From Piper betle (Eukaryota; Streptophyta; Magnoliopsida; Piperales; Piperaceae), in NCBI GenBank assembly GCA_033002965.1, contig JAURVB010007268.1:20596-84595 (forward strand): a stretch of DNA of 64,000 nucleotides, read 5' to 3'. The notes under the pieces were generated by a model that saw only the letters and a list, made by a program, of their open reading frames with translations, was not told the origin of the DNA and made no database searches. A program made the translations under genes and the position numbers. Positions 24,272-37,400 of this stretch are shown piece after piece. The stretch's first letter is position 1. Each line of letters opens with the position of its first letter.

Positions 24272-24795
24272 TGTCCTGAGTTATCTCTTTAAAAGTAATT
24301 AATTAACTTGAAATTTTAAGCACACCCTATTAATATTTTAGATCTTACTCCGATATGTTAGATGTAAGACATACTTAACTGTATTGGGATGCTGTATTGG
24401 GGATGTTACATTTCATACACCTTAAAGAAATTCCATAAAGTTCCTATATATGACTCTTGACATATCACCGTCAATTATGATATTGAATTTTGCTCACATA
24501 CCACCGGTAAAAGGTCGGCCCAATTGGTATAAACTGATGACCTTGATCATTTCTTTAAAAATGATTAATCAAGTTGAAGATCTTATGCGTATCTTCACTT
24601 TGATCTTCCCGTTATTAAATGCGAGACTAGCTTAACTCTTTTGAAGAATATTACATTCCACTTAATTTTTATGAGTCTTGATATACTACAATCCATCCAA
24701 CACAATCTGTGTTTGCTCTAATGCCAATTTGAGTTTGTTCTAATACCACTTGTAAAACTAATGGACTTAATCATATCCTCAAAAGTGATTAATTA
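24272..24795 (-). mobile_element. TRIM-like array, left part (about 2.3 LTR units)
   Basis: LTR-like blocks start near 24265, 24505 and 24755, about 240 bp apart. Each has the order CARTTGGTRYAAACTRATG, CTTTAAAARTGATTAATYAAG, GAAGATYTTA, GATCTTA/CTTCCC and ends near a GGAATGTAACAT or GGGGATGTTACA tract. Between blocks stands CTCTAATGCC or TTCTAATACCA, a worn initiator-Met primer-binding site read in reverse. The third block is interrupted at 24795 by the solo LTR and resumes at 28032. Confidence 0.6.
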
Positions 24796-27700
24796 TGCAA
24801 ATCCCACGATTCGAGTTAGAGTTTTATATTTAGAACCCGTCGGTTCAACCATTATTTCGATTCGAGTCAGTTTCAGAACACGTGTATTGAGCCGACGCCA
24901 GTTGCGTGTATGAGCTATGAGGGGCATATATACCCAAGTATATAATAATAACGTCATGAACATAGCAGAACAAAATGAGCTATCAGAATATATGAGAGTA
25001 TGCCAGTTATTTTTTTCTTTTTATATATAGTGGATCGTAGAATTAGTTTTAGGCTGTTACAACGTTAGGACGTGTTACGGGTAGTTTGGGTGGGTTGATA
25101 GTTCTAGAGCATATCATTACGATGTTTTGGTATTTGTTTGATTTTACGGGATTTTTCCCGATTTTTATGAATTTTTTAAGGATTTAATACGACTTAGTTA
25201 TTATACTTGACTCGAGCCGGAGACGAGTCAAGTCTTATTTACGAAATTTCCACCCAGTTATTTTTTTCTTTTTATATATAGTGGATCGTAGAATTAGTTT
25301 TAGGCTGTTACAACGTTAGGACGTGTTACGAGTAGTTTGGGTGGGTTGATAGTTCTAGAGCATATCATTACGATGTTTTGGTGTTTGTTTGATTTTACGG
25401 GATTTTTCCCGATTTTTATGAATTTTTTAAGGATTTAATACGACTTAGTTATTATACTTGACTCGAGCCGGAGACGAGTCAAGTCTTATTTACGAAATTT
25501 CCACCCAGTTATTTTTCTCCCCTCCCAACATCTTCTTCCCAAAACCCTTCATGACGGCTCCCCCATGCGCGCTACCTACGCCGCCGCCGACCCGACCCAG
25601 TCGTCGATCGTCGCCGCCTAGCCTTGCCACGACGTTGTTGTGCCGCCCCGGCCAGCCCCAGCCACTGACTGGTTGCTGTGACGCCGGAATCACCGCGCCT
25701 AGCGCCATGCCCGGGTTGTGCCTACGTCGTCAATTTTACTGCCGGCAACTGTCGCTACCACGATCGGGTGGTCGCCTCGACACCCTCGACCCCCCAGCGA
25801 CCTACCCAGACCGGAACGGAGGCCAACACTGCCCATCCCGGCCGGATCTCCACACCACCACAGCCAACCCCTATTTTAGCCATTTTCCGGCGAGCCGCCG
25901 CTCCGTTGACCATGTCGATGCCGTAGACGTGTCGGGCTCGCCAAGCTAGTTCCAATGGTACCCAATACCATTGCTATCCAGCCAGTAGACGCCGCTGGTG
26001 ACTGCTACTGGAAAATAGCCAGAAGTTGCCGAAAAACAACTGAAACCTGTTGGAAAACTGCCGGAAAACAGGATTTGCCGGATCTTTAGTGGAGCTCATC
26101 TAGTCGATCGCGATCGAACTTCAGACATCGACGAGCACCAGATTCGAGCTTCGAGACGCGCGACAGAAACCTTAGCCGGCGCCGATTGCCGATAATGTGA
26201 AGTATGATTACCTCCAAGTTAATGATTTAAAATTGATGATTGTTAGCACAACATATTAGGAATTATTAATTGTCAGGATAAATGTATGACTATGAATGAA
26301 ATGATGATTGCATGATGCAATTAATTGAGAATGAAGGTTAAGTGATCTAATGAGGTAGATCGAGTCTCAGCATGACAAGTGATCACAACGTAACTTTGAA
26401 AAACACAATAAAATTGGTATGAATAGGATGAGTTGGAATTATTTACATTTATGATTATTTAACTTTTGCTGGATGTTGATGATTGAATTGTGCATGATGT
26501 TCATTGCGTTTGATGCATCATTTAGTTAGCGGGCGTTAGTATTTAGTTTTGATGTGTAGGTACGGAGTAGGAGCTCGTCGCCTAGGCGCGATGGCACTCT
26601 TGGAGCTTCTACCAGTCCGTTTAGGACTCGTCTCTGTTGTACGTTCTCTTCTATTGTATGTTTATTTTATTATTTGCAGGACAGGTTAAGTGGCATTTTA
26701 TTGGATCCTACTTAACTTGGGCCATTTAACCGAACAATTTTTCAGATTAATAACCCCTCGAGGATGAGATCCCTTGAGGATGATTTTGAAAACAAGATCC
26801 ACCACAAGCTGCCTTCAGGCCTATTATATAAATCCCTACCTAGGCCTATATATATATGTAGTTTTCGTGTTTTCAGTGAGATGAGAGATGGAGAAACAGA
26901 CTGCACGTACCATGAACGGATGCTGTGATAGTCAAAGTGGGCTCTGGATTAGTGCCAGTGGACTGTTCGATTCCTGAGGGATCCTGACAACTCCGCGTTT
27001 GAGTTCCTTACACCCGGAGAACGTGGGGTTTACAGGTACTGTTTAGTACAATGCATGTCCGGACTTGTGGTTCAAAGGGTACTAAAGACGACTGCCTGAG
27101 AGTACTCGACCTTCATGCTCAAGGCCAGGAGAAATATGGAGGTAAGGAGAGGGCTTAGGATTTGAGACCAGAAAATGAAGTAAGAAAATGCTGAGAGAGG
27201 CATCAGCAGCAGCAGATCAGTAAGTTCGGGATGCTACCGGGTTTGCAGCCCAGTGGCTCCTTAGTTGTGCCCTTCAGAGTGTTCACGTGGAGTATATGAT
27301 GTTTTCTTTCATATGAGAGTTTGCTCTCATAGCCAGCTTGTTATAGTTATTTTATTTTTTGGACCAGTAACACTTTTTACTGACGTGTTTTTATACTATA
27401 TGTAGGTAATAATCACGAGTTGGAGGAGCCAGCTTGGACGGAGGAGCACTGTTGTCGCTTGCATACATGTCAGTCGATAGAGTGGTTAATATTCTATTTA
27501 TGATGCTATTATATTCTGAATGTTGTAAAATGCTATGACATGATAGGATATGGTTAAATGCAATGAGATGATGTTATGACGTAATGAAAAGCTAAGACAT
27601 GATGACAAGAGGTGAAATGTGATCAGAGCGCGCAGCGGAAGTGTGGTGGGTTGAAACCCAAGTTCCATAATGAGTACACAATATATTAGATTATGTGTGA

Positions 27701-28031
27701 TTGAAATTGTTGATATATATGCATATATATTGGTATATGTTGTTTTGATAGGGTGGACCCTAATTGTACTTTTAGGGGAGACTCTGTCCGTTTTATTTTA
27801 GAATTTTTATTGAGTTTGATCGTAATTGTATTGGTGTGTACTTTGAATTGCATGTCATTCATGTAGTACCATCGTAGGGTTTGCGCATTCATCTATGCAT
27901 TGCGCATTGTATCTTCATCTTAAGACGCCGAGATTGGATCCGCGTGAGTTAGGTTCGGGTTAGCCGACCTAACCGGAGCCTGTAACATGCCTGTTCGGTT
28001 CACGAGTGTGAACCAAATTTGGGGTGTTACA
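24796..28031 (+). mobile_element. Solo LTR of a Ty3/gypsy-type family, copy A (3.24 kb)
   Basis: It starts TGCAAATCCCACGATTCGAG (family form TGTAAAACCCACG) and ends GGGGTGTTACA. The 5-bp target duplication AATTA is perfect (24791-24795 and 28032-28036). It aligns along its whole length with copies B and C: the ACGTCATGAACA block, a GC-rich domain (25.5-26.2 kb), GGTACGGAGTAGGAGCTCG (26.57 kb), GATCCYACTTAACT (26.7 kb), and TCTTAAGACGCCGAGATTGG (27.92 kb). No internal region or second LTR is attached. Compared with B and C it has a 251-bp tandem duplication and more substitutions, so it is the oldest of the three. Assignment to gypsy (Tekay/Del-like long LTR) is inference from length and terminal text. 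Confidence 0.85.
25004..25505 (+). repeat. Near-perfect 251-bp tandem duplication inside solo LTR A
   Basis: The block from CAGTTATTTTTTTC to ACGAAATTTCCACC occurs at 25004-25254 and again at 25255-25505 with only a few differences (for example ACGGGTAG against ACGAGTAG). LTRs B and C have it once. Confidence 0.95.
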
Positions 28032-28503
28032 AATTAAGTTAGAGATTTTAAACACATCCCTACTTATAAATCGGATCTTACCACAGTAGGTATTAGATGT
28101 GGGTCAAGCTCGTTCTGATACCACGTGTAAAGGCTCAACCCAATTAGTGCAAACTAATATGCTTAGTCATGTCTTTAAAAGTTATTAATTAGGTTGAAGA
28201 TTTTAAAAATGTTCTCATTAATATATTGAATCTTAACATTTGGAGGATGTTACATTCTACCCAAAAATGACTTGCTCAGAATTCCTTTCTCATAACATAC
28301 TACTATCCATTCAATACGGTTCCAAGTTTGCTCTGATGCTTATAAGGGCTAACCCAATTGGTGCAAACTAATGAGTGTAGTCATTTTTTCAAAAGTAAAT
28401 AATTAAGATGAAGATCCTAAACACATTTTTACTAATATATTGGATCTTATTCTGATAAATATTGGCTATGAGACTAACTTGACTTTTTTGGGGATGTTAC
28501 TAT
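28032..28503 (-). mobile_element. TRIM-like array, right part (about 2.3 LTR units)
   Basis: It continues the block broken at 24795, then shows two more LTR-like blocks from about 28128 and 28345. The separators GTTCTGATACCA (28107-28118) and GCTCTGATGC (28332-28341) are reverse forms of the primer-binding site TGGTATCAGAGC. Blocks repeat CAACCCAATTRGTGCAAACTAATR, AGTYATKTYTTTAAAAG and TAATATATTGRATCTTA. Confidence 0.6.
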
Positions 28504-29094
28504 TTATCAATTTATGCTATAAAAAGTATATTATACAAATTTATAAAGTTTAAAATATAGCATAATTGCAGATGCATCAATTTGTACATATAAAAATAGA
28601 AAATAATTTTATATTATAAAATCATACATTATATTGAAGGGCAAAATAAGTATTAATAATGTTTGATACTCTACATTTAATACAAGCCTTTAGATTTTAA
28701 GATAGGTGGATGAGGAAGACAATTTTATCCTAGTCAAAAAATAAAATCATATGATTTAGATAAATGACTAGATTTACATGTTACTGATATTACCATATCA
28801 TTTATCATTTATACTATATAAATTTCTCTATTAAATAGGTCAGTACAATATTTCTTTTTTTAACAAATTATTATCTTTTTTTATTTAAAGGAATGTTTAT
28901 AACTTATCTTTTTCTCTCTTCATTTCATATTTTAAATTTTAATCGTAGGTGTGATATTTTAATATTTGTTATGAGCCTTGGTGGATACGAAATGGACCAG
29001 ATATTTTTAATAAACTTGCAAATCATCTCATATATTAATGACCTCCCCATCACATTTCCGATATTGGATTCAAGTTGAGAATATCACAAACTCA
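28504..29094. other. AT-rich intergenic region
   Basis: No gene or defined repeat; very high AT with short random frames. Confidence 0.5.
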
Positions 29095-29600
29095 TGACCC
29101 ATGTCCCTCAATATTATAGAACATTCCAATACGTTTTGCCCTACTATCACTGATGGTCGTTGTAAGCAGGTAGCTCCCACTCAGTCTCAATGGCTTTTTC
29201 TTGGGCCCAAGTCGCTCTCTAATAAACTATCACATATAGTAGTCACTAGCTCTCAATCCCAATGTGGGACTAAGATTAGGAATATCATCAACCTATGTCC
29301 CCAGTACCAAAGGCTTTAACATTCAACCACGTTCCACCATACCATCCCTAGTGTCTACTTTAGATGGCTCCCACTGAAATTGTGTGGGCCTTTTTTAGGC
29401 CCCAATATAGCCCTCTCCTAAGTAACTTTATCTCTCTATCCCTCTGGGACTACGAATAGAGGTATAAGCATTGGCTCTTAAGAGCATGCCAAAATGACTA
29501 ACCATTTAATTGACTCACAACTTGTCTCATAAACGGTCATCAGCCTATCTCAATCTTGAGGTGCAACTAAAACCGGATATATCACCAATCTATCTCCATA
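29095..29600. repeat. Diverged direct repeat resembling LTR ends
   Basis: Two blocks, about 29095-29290 and 29290-29500, share the order CATGTCCC/CTATGTCCCC, ACATTCCAATACGTT/ACATTCAACCACGTT, TAGCTCCCACT/TGGCTCCCACT, GGGCCCAAGTCGC/GGCCCCAATATAGCCC and TGGGACTA(A/C)GA. Text of this kind is common at worn plant LTR junctions. Ends cannot be set. Confidence 0.45.
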
Positions 29601-29837
29601 CTATAGACTTGTAATCATGTGTTTTTCTAACATAATTATTTTTGTTTTGAATAAAAAATCTCAATTATAACTTTAATGATGCCTTGGGCAATAAGAAACC
29701 AAATAACTAGGGTTGTTGCATCTATGTACGTATGCATTACATAATTGCTGAATTTAGTCTTCCCATTTGTTCCCGTTTGGAACATAAATGCCATTGGCAT
29801 TCATTTTTTAAAGAATAAAATTTACTTGATCTAATCC

Positions 29838-31411
29838 TGTAACACCCTATTTTTCAGTCCTAGGGCAAACTGAAGTGCGATGTTATAATTGAAAGTTATT
29901 CGTTGGATTACTACTGTGCAAATCTTACAAAAGCGGATCTCAACCCTCAAGGAGGCTTAAGATAGATAACCTTTACTAGATTTCATACATGCATACTAAT
30001 TATAATACCATAGGAAGGGTTCTTAAACTTCAGAGTCCTAACATGAGCACTTAGAGTTACAGGAGAGACAACCCCTCCCTAGAAACTAAGAGGGTGACTT
30101 CATAGATGCATATATGATTTTTTTGAAGTACAGAAAAGGTGCACCACCATTGCAGTTAAGAGGTTGAGTTTTAAAGATACATATGCATGATGCAGTTTTT
30201 ATACTTAGTTATAACTTTGGAGTTAGATATACTTATTCTTATAGTGGTGCTAGACTTAACTCACATACCCTTGTTCTATACACCCGTGAATAGAAAAAAT
30301 AAACACAGAATCACAAAAGTAGCATCAAGTGTTAGGGCATCATGCACTAACACCCGTTTTTCACATGAGATCGTCGTGTAGTATGAATTGTAAGCTCTTC
30401 CTACCCACATTCTTTTACACACACTATTACAACCAAATAAGTTTAGTGTACTTGATATGCTCCTCATTATATTTTGAGACTTTGAGGCTTACAGACCCTG
30501 CAAATGATTGTTAGAGTGCCCCAAAGTTAATGCTCCACATAATGATAATATAATGTAAAACTAAAAGAAACACCCCTGCACAATTAACTATCACTTAAAC
30601 TCAATCCAAAACATACAATGCTCATGAGAACTTCAAGGTACACATTTACAAATAATAGAATTCCAAATCCATAATACATGTTTGATAGTAACACAACACA
30701 TCAAATGTGATCCGCCTGTCATGACCCTTTGATCTGTTTGCCTACGTCGGCCATCCAAAACTACTCACCTACATAGATATAGGAAAATTGTTAGTAAACA
30801 TAGTTTGATTAGCGGTTATAAAATAACTACTGATAATATTAACTGACATATGAATGTCATAACACACAGGGGATATCATAAAACTTCAAAAAGTCTCACT
30901 GGAATTTAGCAGGTATAACATAATAAAAAAGCAAGCTTGCATGCACGGTAATAAATATATCATATAAGAGAAGTTTACAGTCGCACATCCTCCACATGTC
31001 GCCCGTCATGGTCCTCAAGTGGCTCGAAACCAAAGTGCTACAAATTTCAAAAATATATTGCATTACTCAATACCCTAAATACATTGTACTACTTTAGAGT
31101 GTAAAGGAGTGCTAGTGTAATCTCCATATCTTCGTACCACTCACTTGCTTATTCGTAAAATCGGTAAAAAATTACGCATACTCATATCTTAGGCTGAGGA
31201 AATGACTTATATAATTTTATGGATCTTCATTTCAAAAACCAATAAGAGATCTCATCATTGTAGTTTTATTTAACTGTAAAAAAAAAACTCAGCTAAATGG
31301 CTAGGCATTGGAGGGATCCAATAAAATGCTGTTAATGCCATGCTACGTCTAAAACTTGGTTGAAACCTCACACATGGTGCTAATGAGAGGTGAAACAAAG
31401 GAATACTATGA
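29838..31411 (-). mobile_element. Strongly diverged long-LTR relic into which solo LTR B inserted
   Basis: It begins TGTAACACCC like the minus-strand end of LTR C and keeps scattered landmarks in C order: CTCACCTACATAGATATAGG (30.76 kb), AATAACT, then AAATGGC and GGGATCCAATAAAA (31.31 kb). It is cut by solo LTR B at 31411 and may resume at 37570. Similarity is weak and the far end is not defined. Confidence 0.35.
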
Positions 31412-31416
31412 ACATG

Positions 31417-34400
31417 TGTAAAACCCACGATTCGAGTTAGGGTTTTATATTCAGAACCGGTCGGGTCGACCGTTATTTTTTCGAGTTGAGTCAGTTTCAG
31501 GACACGTGTACCGAGCCGATGCCAGTCGCGTGTATGAGCTATGAGGGTCATGCGTACCCAAGTATATGATGATAACGTCATGAACACAGCAGAACAGAAT
31601 GAGTTATCAGATATATGAGAGTATGCCAGTCATTTTTTTTTATTTTATTTTTATATATAGTGGATCGTAGAATTAGTATTAGGCCGTTTACCGCGTTAGG
31701 ACGCGTTCGGGCAGTTTGGGTGGGTTGATAGTTCTAGAGCATATCATTATAATTTTTTTGGTGTTGTTTGATTTTACGGGATTTTTCCCGATTTTTATGA
31801 ATTTTTTTAGGATTTAATACGAGTTAGTTATGATACTTGACTCGAGCCGGAGACGAGTCAAGTATTATTTACGAGTTTGCCACCCAACTAATTTTTCACC
31901 CCGACTTTTCTCCCCCACGCCCAAACCCTCGCCGCGCCGCCCCTGTTCGCGCGCCACCGCCGCCACGGCCGGCGCCGCCCGGCCGCCGATCGACGCCGCC
32001 CAGCTCCGGCCACGGCGTCGCCGTGCCGCCCCGACCAGGTCCGGCCGCCATCGGGCCGCCGCGACGCCGGAATCGCGCTCGCCTAGCGCCGCGGCCGCGT
32101 TTCGGTCGCGTCGCCGATTCCGCCGCCGGCGACCGTCGCCGCCATCGATCCAGGTGGTCGCCTCAGCACCATCGACCACCCAGCGACCCTCCCCGACCGG
32201 AACGGAGGCCATCGCCGCCGTGGCCGGCCGGATCTAGCGACCACCACGCCGCCGCTCTGTTTTGCGTTTTCCGGCGAGCCGCCGCCTCCATTGGCCACGC
32301 TGAGGTCATAGATGAGTCGGGCTCGCCGAGCCGGTTCCGAGGGTACCCAACACGACCCCTTTCCGACTAGTAGACGCCGCTGGCGATTGTCGCCGGAAAA
32401 CCACCGGAAGTCGCCGGAAAACCGCCAGTAGCTGCCGGAAAACCGCCGGAAAATTGGAATTTCTGGAATTCGCTGGAATTCACCGGATCTTCCGCGGGGC
32501 TCACCCAGTGGAGCCCGATCGAGCTTCGGACGCCGATGAGCGCCGAATTTGAGCTCCGAGATGCGCGACGGAACCCTAGCCGTCGCCGATTGCCGACGAC
32601 GTGAGGTATAATTACCTCCGAATGATTTATTTAAGATGGATGATGATTGTTAGTACAGCATGCTAGGGTTGGTTTATTGATATGATTAATACTTAATTAT
32701 GGATGAAACGATGAGTCGCATGATGTGATTAATGACTAATTAGGGATAAAATGATAAGTTACATGCATGATTTGAATGGATGAATGTAGGTGATCTAATG
32801 AGATAGATCGAGTCGGATCATGATAATGGATCACGACAGAAGTTAGAAAAACAGTATAAAATTGGTATGAATAGGATGACGTAGAATTATTTTTACATTA
32901 TGATTACTTGATTGTTGATGGATGTTATTCGTATTGTGTGATGTTTGTTGAGTTTGATGCATCATTTAGTTAGCGGGCGTTAGTATCTAGTTTTGATGTG
33001 TAGGTACGAAGTAGGAGCTCGCCGCCTAGGCGCGATGACACGCTTGGAGCTTCCACCAGGTCCGTTTAGGACTCGTCTTGTTTTACGCTTTTCTATTGTA
33101 TGTTTATTTTATTATTTGCAGGACGGGTTAAGTGGCGTTTTATTGGATCCCACTTAACTCGGGCCATTTAACCGAATATTTTCCGGATTAATAACCCCTC
33201 GAGGATGAGATCCCTCGAGGATGATTTCGAAAACAAGATCCACCACAAGTTGCCTTCGGGCCTATTATATGAATCCCTACCCAGGCCTATATATATAGTT
33301 TTATCGAGTTTTCAGTGAGACGAGAGATGGAGAAACCGACTGCACGTACCATGCAGAGGATGCCGTGACAGTCAAAGCGGGCTCTGGATTAGTGCCAGCG
33401 GACTGTTCCATTCCCGAGGGATCCTGACAACTCCGCGTTTGAGTTCCTCACACCCGGAGAACGTGGAGGTTTACGGGTACTGTTTAGTACAGCGCATGTC
33501 CGGACTTGTGGTTCAAAGGGTACTAAAGGCGACTGCCTGAGAGTACTCGGCCTTCGTGCTCAAGGCCAGGAGAAATATGGAGGTAAGGAGAGGGCTTAGG
33601 ATAAAGTTTCACGAGAAGTACTGAAAAAGAAGTGCTGAGAGTAGCACAGTACCAGCAGCAGAGCAGTAAGTTCGGGATGCTACCGGGTCTGCAGCCCAGT
33701 GGCTCCTCAGTAGTGCCCTTCAGAGTGTTCTTGAGGAAGTATATGGTTTTCTTTCATATGAGAGTTTGCTCTCATAGCCAGTTTGTTATAGTTATTTTAT
33801 TTTCCGGACCAGTAACACTTGTTACTGACGTGTTTTTATACTATATGTAGGTAATAATCACGAGTTGGAGGAGCCAGCTTGGACGGAGGAGCAATGAGGT
33901 CTTGTACACACACACATGTTAGATTTCTGAATGTTTAATATTGTATTATTATGTTATTATATTGTGAATGACATGAGTAAATGTTTGAGCATGATGATAT
34001 GATGTGAATGAAATGCTAAGACAAGATAATAGAATGCAAAATATGATCAGAGTTGAGCAGCAGAAGCGTAGTGGGTTGAGACCCGAGCTTCAGAATGAAT
34101 TCATAAGATGTTAGATTTTGTGTGATTGTTAATGCATGCCGACATATTTTTATTTATATTATTTTGACAGGGTGGGCCCATGATTGCACTTTTAGGGGAG
34201 ACCCTGTTAGTTTTACTTCACAATTTTCATCGATTTTGCTCGTAATTGTGATGGTGTGAAATTTAATTTGCATGTCATAATGTAGTACCTTGTTAGGATT
34301 TTGTGCATGCATTCATTCATGACAGATCGATCTTCATCTTAAGACACCGAGATTGGATCCGCACGAGTTAGGTTCGCGTTAGCCGACCTAACCGGGGCCT

Positions 34401-34450
34401 GTAACATGCCGGTTTGGTTCACGAGTGTGAACTGGATTTGGGGTGTTACA
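31417..34450 (+). mobile_element. Solo LTR, copy B (3.03 kb)
   Basis: It runs TGTAAAACCCACG…GGGGTGTTACA with a perfect 5-bp duplication ACATG (31412-31416 and 34451-34455). Domains in order: 5' AT-rich part with ACGTCATGAACAC, GC-rich domain 31.9-32.6 kb with GCCGGAAAACC repeats at 32390-32455, then GGAGCTCGCCGCCTAGGCGC, GATCCCACTTAACTCGGGCC, CCCTCGAGGATGA, and the 3' ACCGAGATTGGATCCGC block. No coding domain of a retrotransposon is present, so recombination between two LTRs most likely removed the inside. Open frames in the GC-rich domain change frame between copies and are not taken as genes. Confidence 0.9.
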
Positions 34451-34495
34451 ACATGGATGAGTCGAGAACCTTGTCCTAACTCGATGAGCTCACTC

Positions 34496-37400
34496 TGTAA
34501 CACCCCAAATCCGGTTCACACTTGTGAACCAAACCGGCATGTTACAGGCCCCGGTTAGGTCGGCTAGCCCGAACCCAACTCGTGCGGATCCAATCTCGGC
34601 GTCTTAAGATGAAGATACAACTCGTAATGCATGGATGAATACACAAACCTAACATGGTACTACATGAACGACATGCAAGTCAGAGTACACACCAAACAAT
34701 CCCGATAAAATTAATAAAAGTTTTGAAACATAACGGACAGAATTTCCCCTAAAAATGTAATTAGGGGCCACCCTGTCAAATATACATATAAAAATATATG
34801 TAACCAACTATCAAATAATTTCATTCACACAGAATCTAATCTACTATACACTCATGCTGAAGCTTGGGTTTCAACCCATCATACTTTTGCTGCGCTACTC
34901 TGATCATTTCATTGTCATCTCATTGTCATGCCTCAAACATTTACTCATAGCATGTTTATAAAATAATATCATAAAAAAACATTAAACATTCAATCACCAA
35001 ATGTGTGTGTGCAGAAGACCTTATTGCTCCTCCGTCCTGGCCGGCCCATCCATCTCGTGCTTATCACCTACATATATATAGGAAAAACGTCAGTAACAAG
35101 CGTTACTGGTCCGGAAAATAAAATAACTATAACAAACTGGCTATGAGAGCAAACTCTCATCTGAAAGAAAACATCATACTCCACGTGAACACTCTGAAGG
35201 GCACTACTGAGGAGCCACTGGGCTGCAGACCCGGTAGCATCCCGAACTTACTGCTCTGCTGCTGGTACTGTGCTACTCTCAGCACTTCTTTTCAGTACTT
35301 CTCATGAAACTTTATCCTAAGCCCTCTCCGAACCTCCATATCTCTCCTGGCCTTGAGCACGAAGGCCGAGTACTCTCAGGCAGTCGCCTTTAGTACCCTT
35401 TGAACCACAAGTCCGGACATGCGCTGTACTAAACAGTACCCGTAAACCTCCACGTTCTCCGGGTGTGAGGAACTCAAACGCGGAGTTGTCAGGATCCCTC
35501 GGGAATGGAACAGTCCGCTGGCACTAATCCAGAGCCCGCTTTGACTGTCACGGCATCCTCTGCATGGTACGTGCAGTCGATTTCTCCATCTCTCGTCTCA
35601 CTGAAAACTCGCAAACTAAATACATATATATATAGGCCTGGGAAGGGATTCATATAATAGGCCCGAAGGCAACTTGTGGTGGATCTTGTTTTCGAAATCA
35701 TCCTCGAGGGATCTCATCCTCGAGGGGTTATTAATCCGGAAATATTCGATTAAATGGCCCGAGTTAAGTGGGATCCAATAAAACGCCACTTAACCCGCCC
35801 TGCAAGAATAAAATAAACATACAATGGAAGAGCGTAAAACAAGACGAGTCCTAAACGGACCTGGTAGAAGCTCCAAGCGTGTCATCGCGCCTAGGCGGCG
35901 AGCTCCTACTCCGTACCTACACATCAAAACTAAATACTAACGCCCGCTAACTAAATGATGCATCAAACACAATGAACATCAATCACAATTCAATCATCAA
36001 CATCCAGCAATAGTTAAATAATCATAAATTTAAATAATTCTAACTCATCCTAGTCATACCAATTTTATTGTGTTTTTCAAAGTTACGTCCTGATCACTTA
36101 TCATGCTGAGACTCCTACCTCATTAGATCGCTGAACCTTCATTCACACTTAATCTCATCATGTAACTTATCATTTCATCCCTAATTAGTCATTAATCACA
36201 TCACACACAATTATCATGCTCAACTCGATCTACCTCATTAAATCACTCCCTATTCATTCTCAATTAATTGCATCATGCAATCATCACTACACTCATACTC
36301 ATATGTTTATCATGACAATTATTTAATTCTAGCATGTTATACTAACAATCATAATCAATTTTAAAGAAATCAATCGGAGGTAATTATACCTCACGTCGTC
36401 GGCAATCGGCGACGGTTAGGGTTCCGTCGCGCGCCTCGGAGCTCGAATTCGGCGCTCCTCGGCGTCCAAAGCTCGATCGGGCTCCACCGGGTGAGCCCCG
36501 CGGAAGATCCGGTGAATTCCGGCGAATTCTAGAAATTCCGATTTTCCGGCGGTTTTCCGGCAGTTGCTGGCGGTTTTCCGGCGACTTCCGGTGGTTTTCC
36601 GGCAACCATTGCCGGTGGTATCTACTAGCTGGATAGGGGTCATGTAGGGTACCCTCGGAACCGGCTCGGCGAGCCCGACTCATCTACGAGCCTCGACGTG
36701 GCCAACGGAGGTGGCGGCTCGCCGGAAAATGGCTAAAACAGTGGCGGCGGCGGTGGGTCGCTAAATCCGGCCGGCCAGGGCGGCGATGGCCTCCGTTCCG
36801 GTCGGGGAGGGTCGCTGGGTGGTCGGTGGTGCTGAGGCGACCACTCGATGACGGCTGCGACGGTCGCCGGCGGCGGAATCGGCGACGCGACGCACAACGC
36901 GGCCGCGGCGCTCGGCGTGGCGTTCCGGCGTCGCGGCGGCCCGATGGTGGCCGGACCTGGTCGGGGCGGCAGGGCGACGTCGTCGCCGAGCTGGGCGGCG
37001 TCGGTCGACGGCCGGGCGGCGCCGACAGTGGCGGCGGTGGCGCGCGAACAGGGGCGGCGCGGGCGAGGGTTTGGGCGCGGGGAAGAAAAAGTCGGGGTGA
37101 AAATGGGTGGCAAACTCGTAAATAATACTTGACTCGTCTCCGGCTCGAGTCAAGTATCATAACTAACTCGTATTAAATCCTAAAAAAATTCATAAAAATC
37201 GGGAAAAATCCCGTAAAATCAAACAACACCAAAAAATTATAATGATATGCTCTAGAACTATCAACCCACCCAAACTGCCCGAACGCGTCCTAACGCGGTA
37301 AACGGCCTAATACTAATTCTACGATCCACTATATATAAAAATAAAAAAATGACTGGCATACTCTCATATATCTGATAACTCATTCTGTTCTGCTGTGTTC

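Noticed and set aside
31830..32370. Open frames of 100-177 codons in the GC-rich domain of LTRs A, B and C, some starting with the same MTRAGDESS residues
   Set aside because: The shared start only reflects shared DNA; after it the copies are read in different frames because of indels not divisible by three, and composition is low-complexity Pro/Arg. Not a conserved protein.
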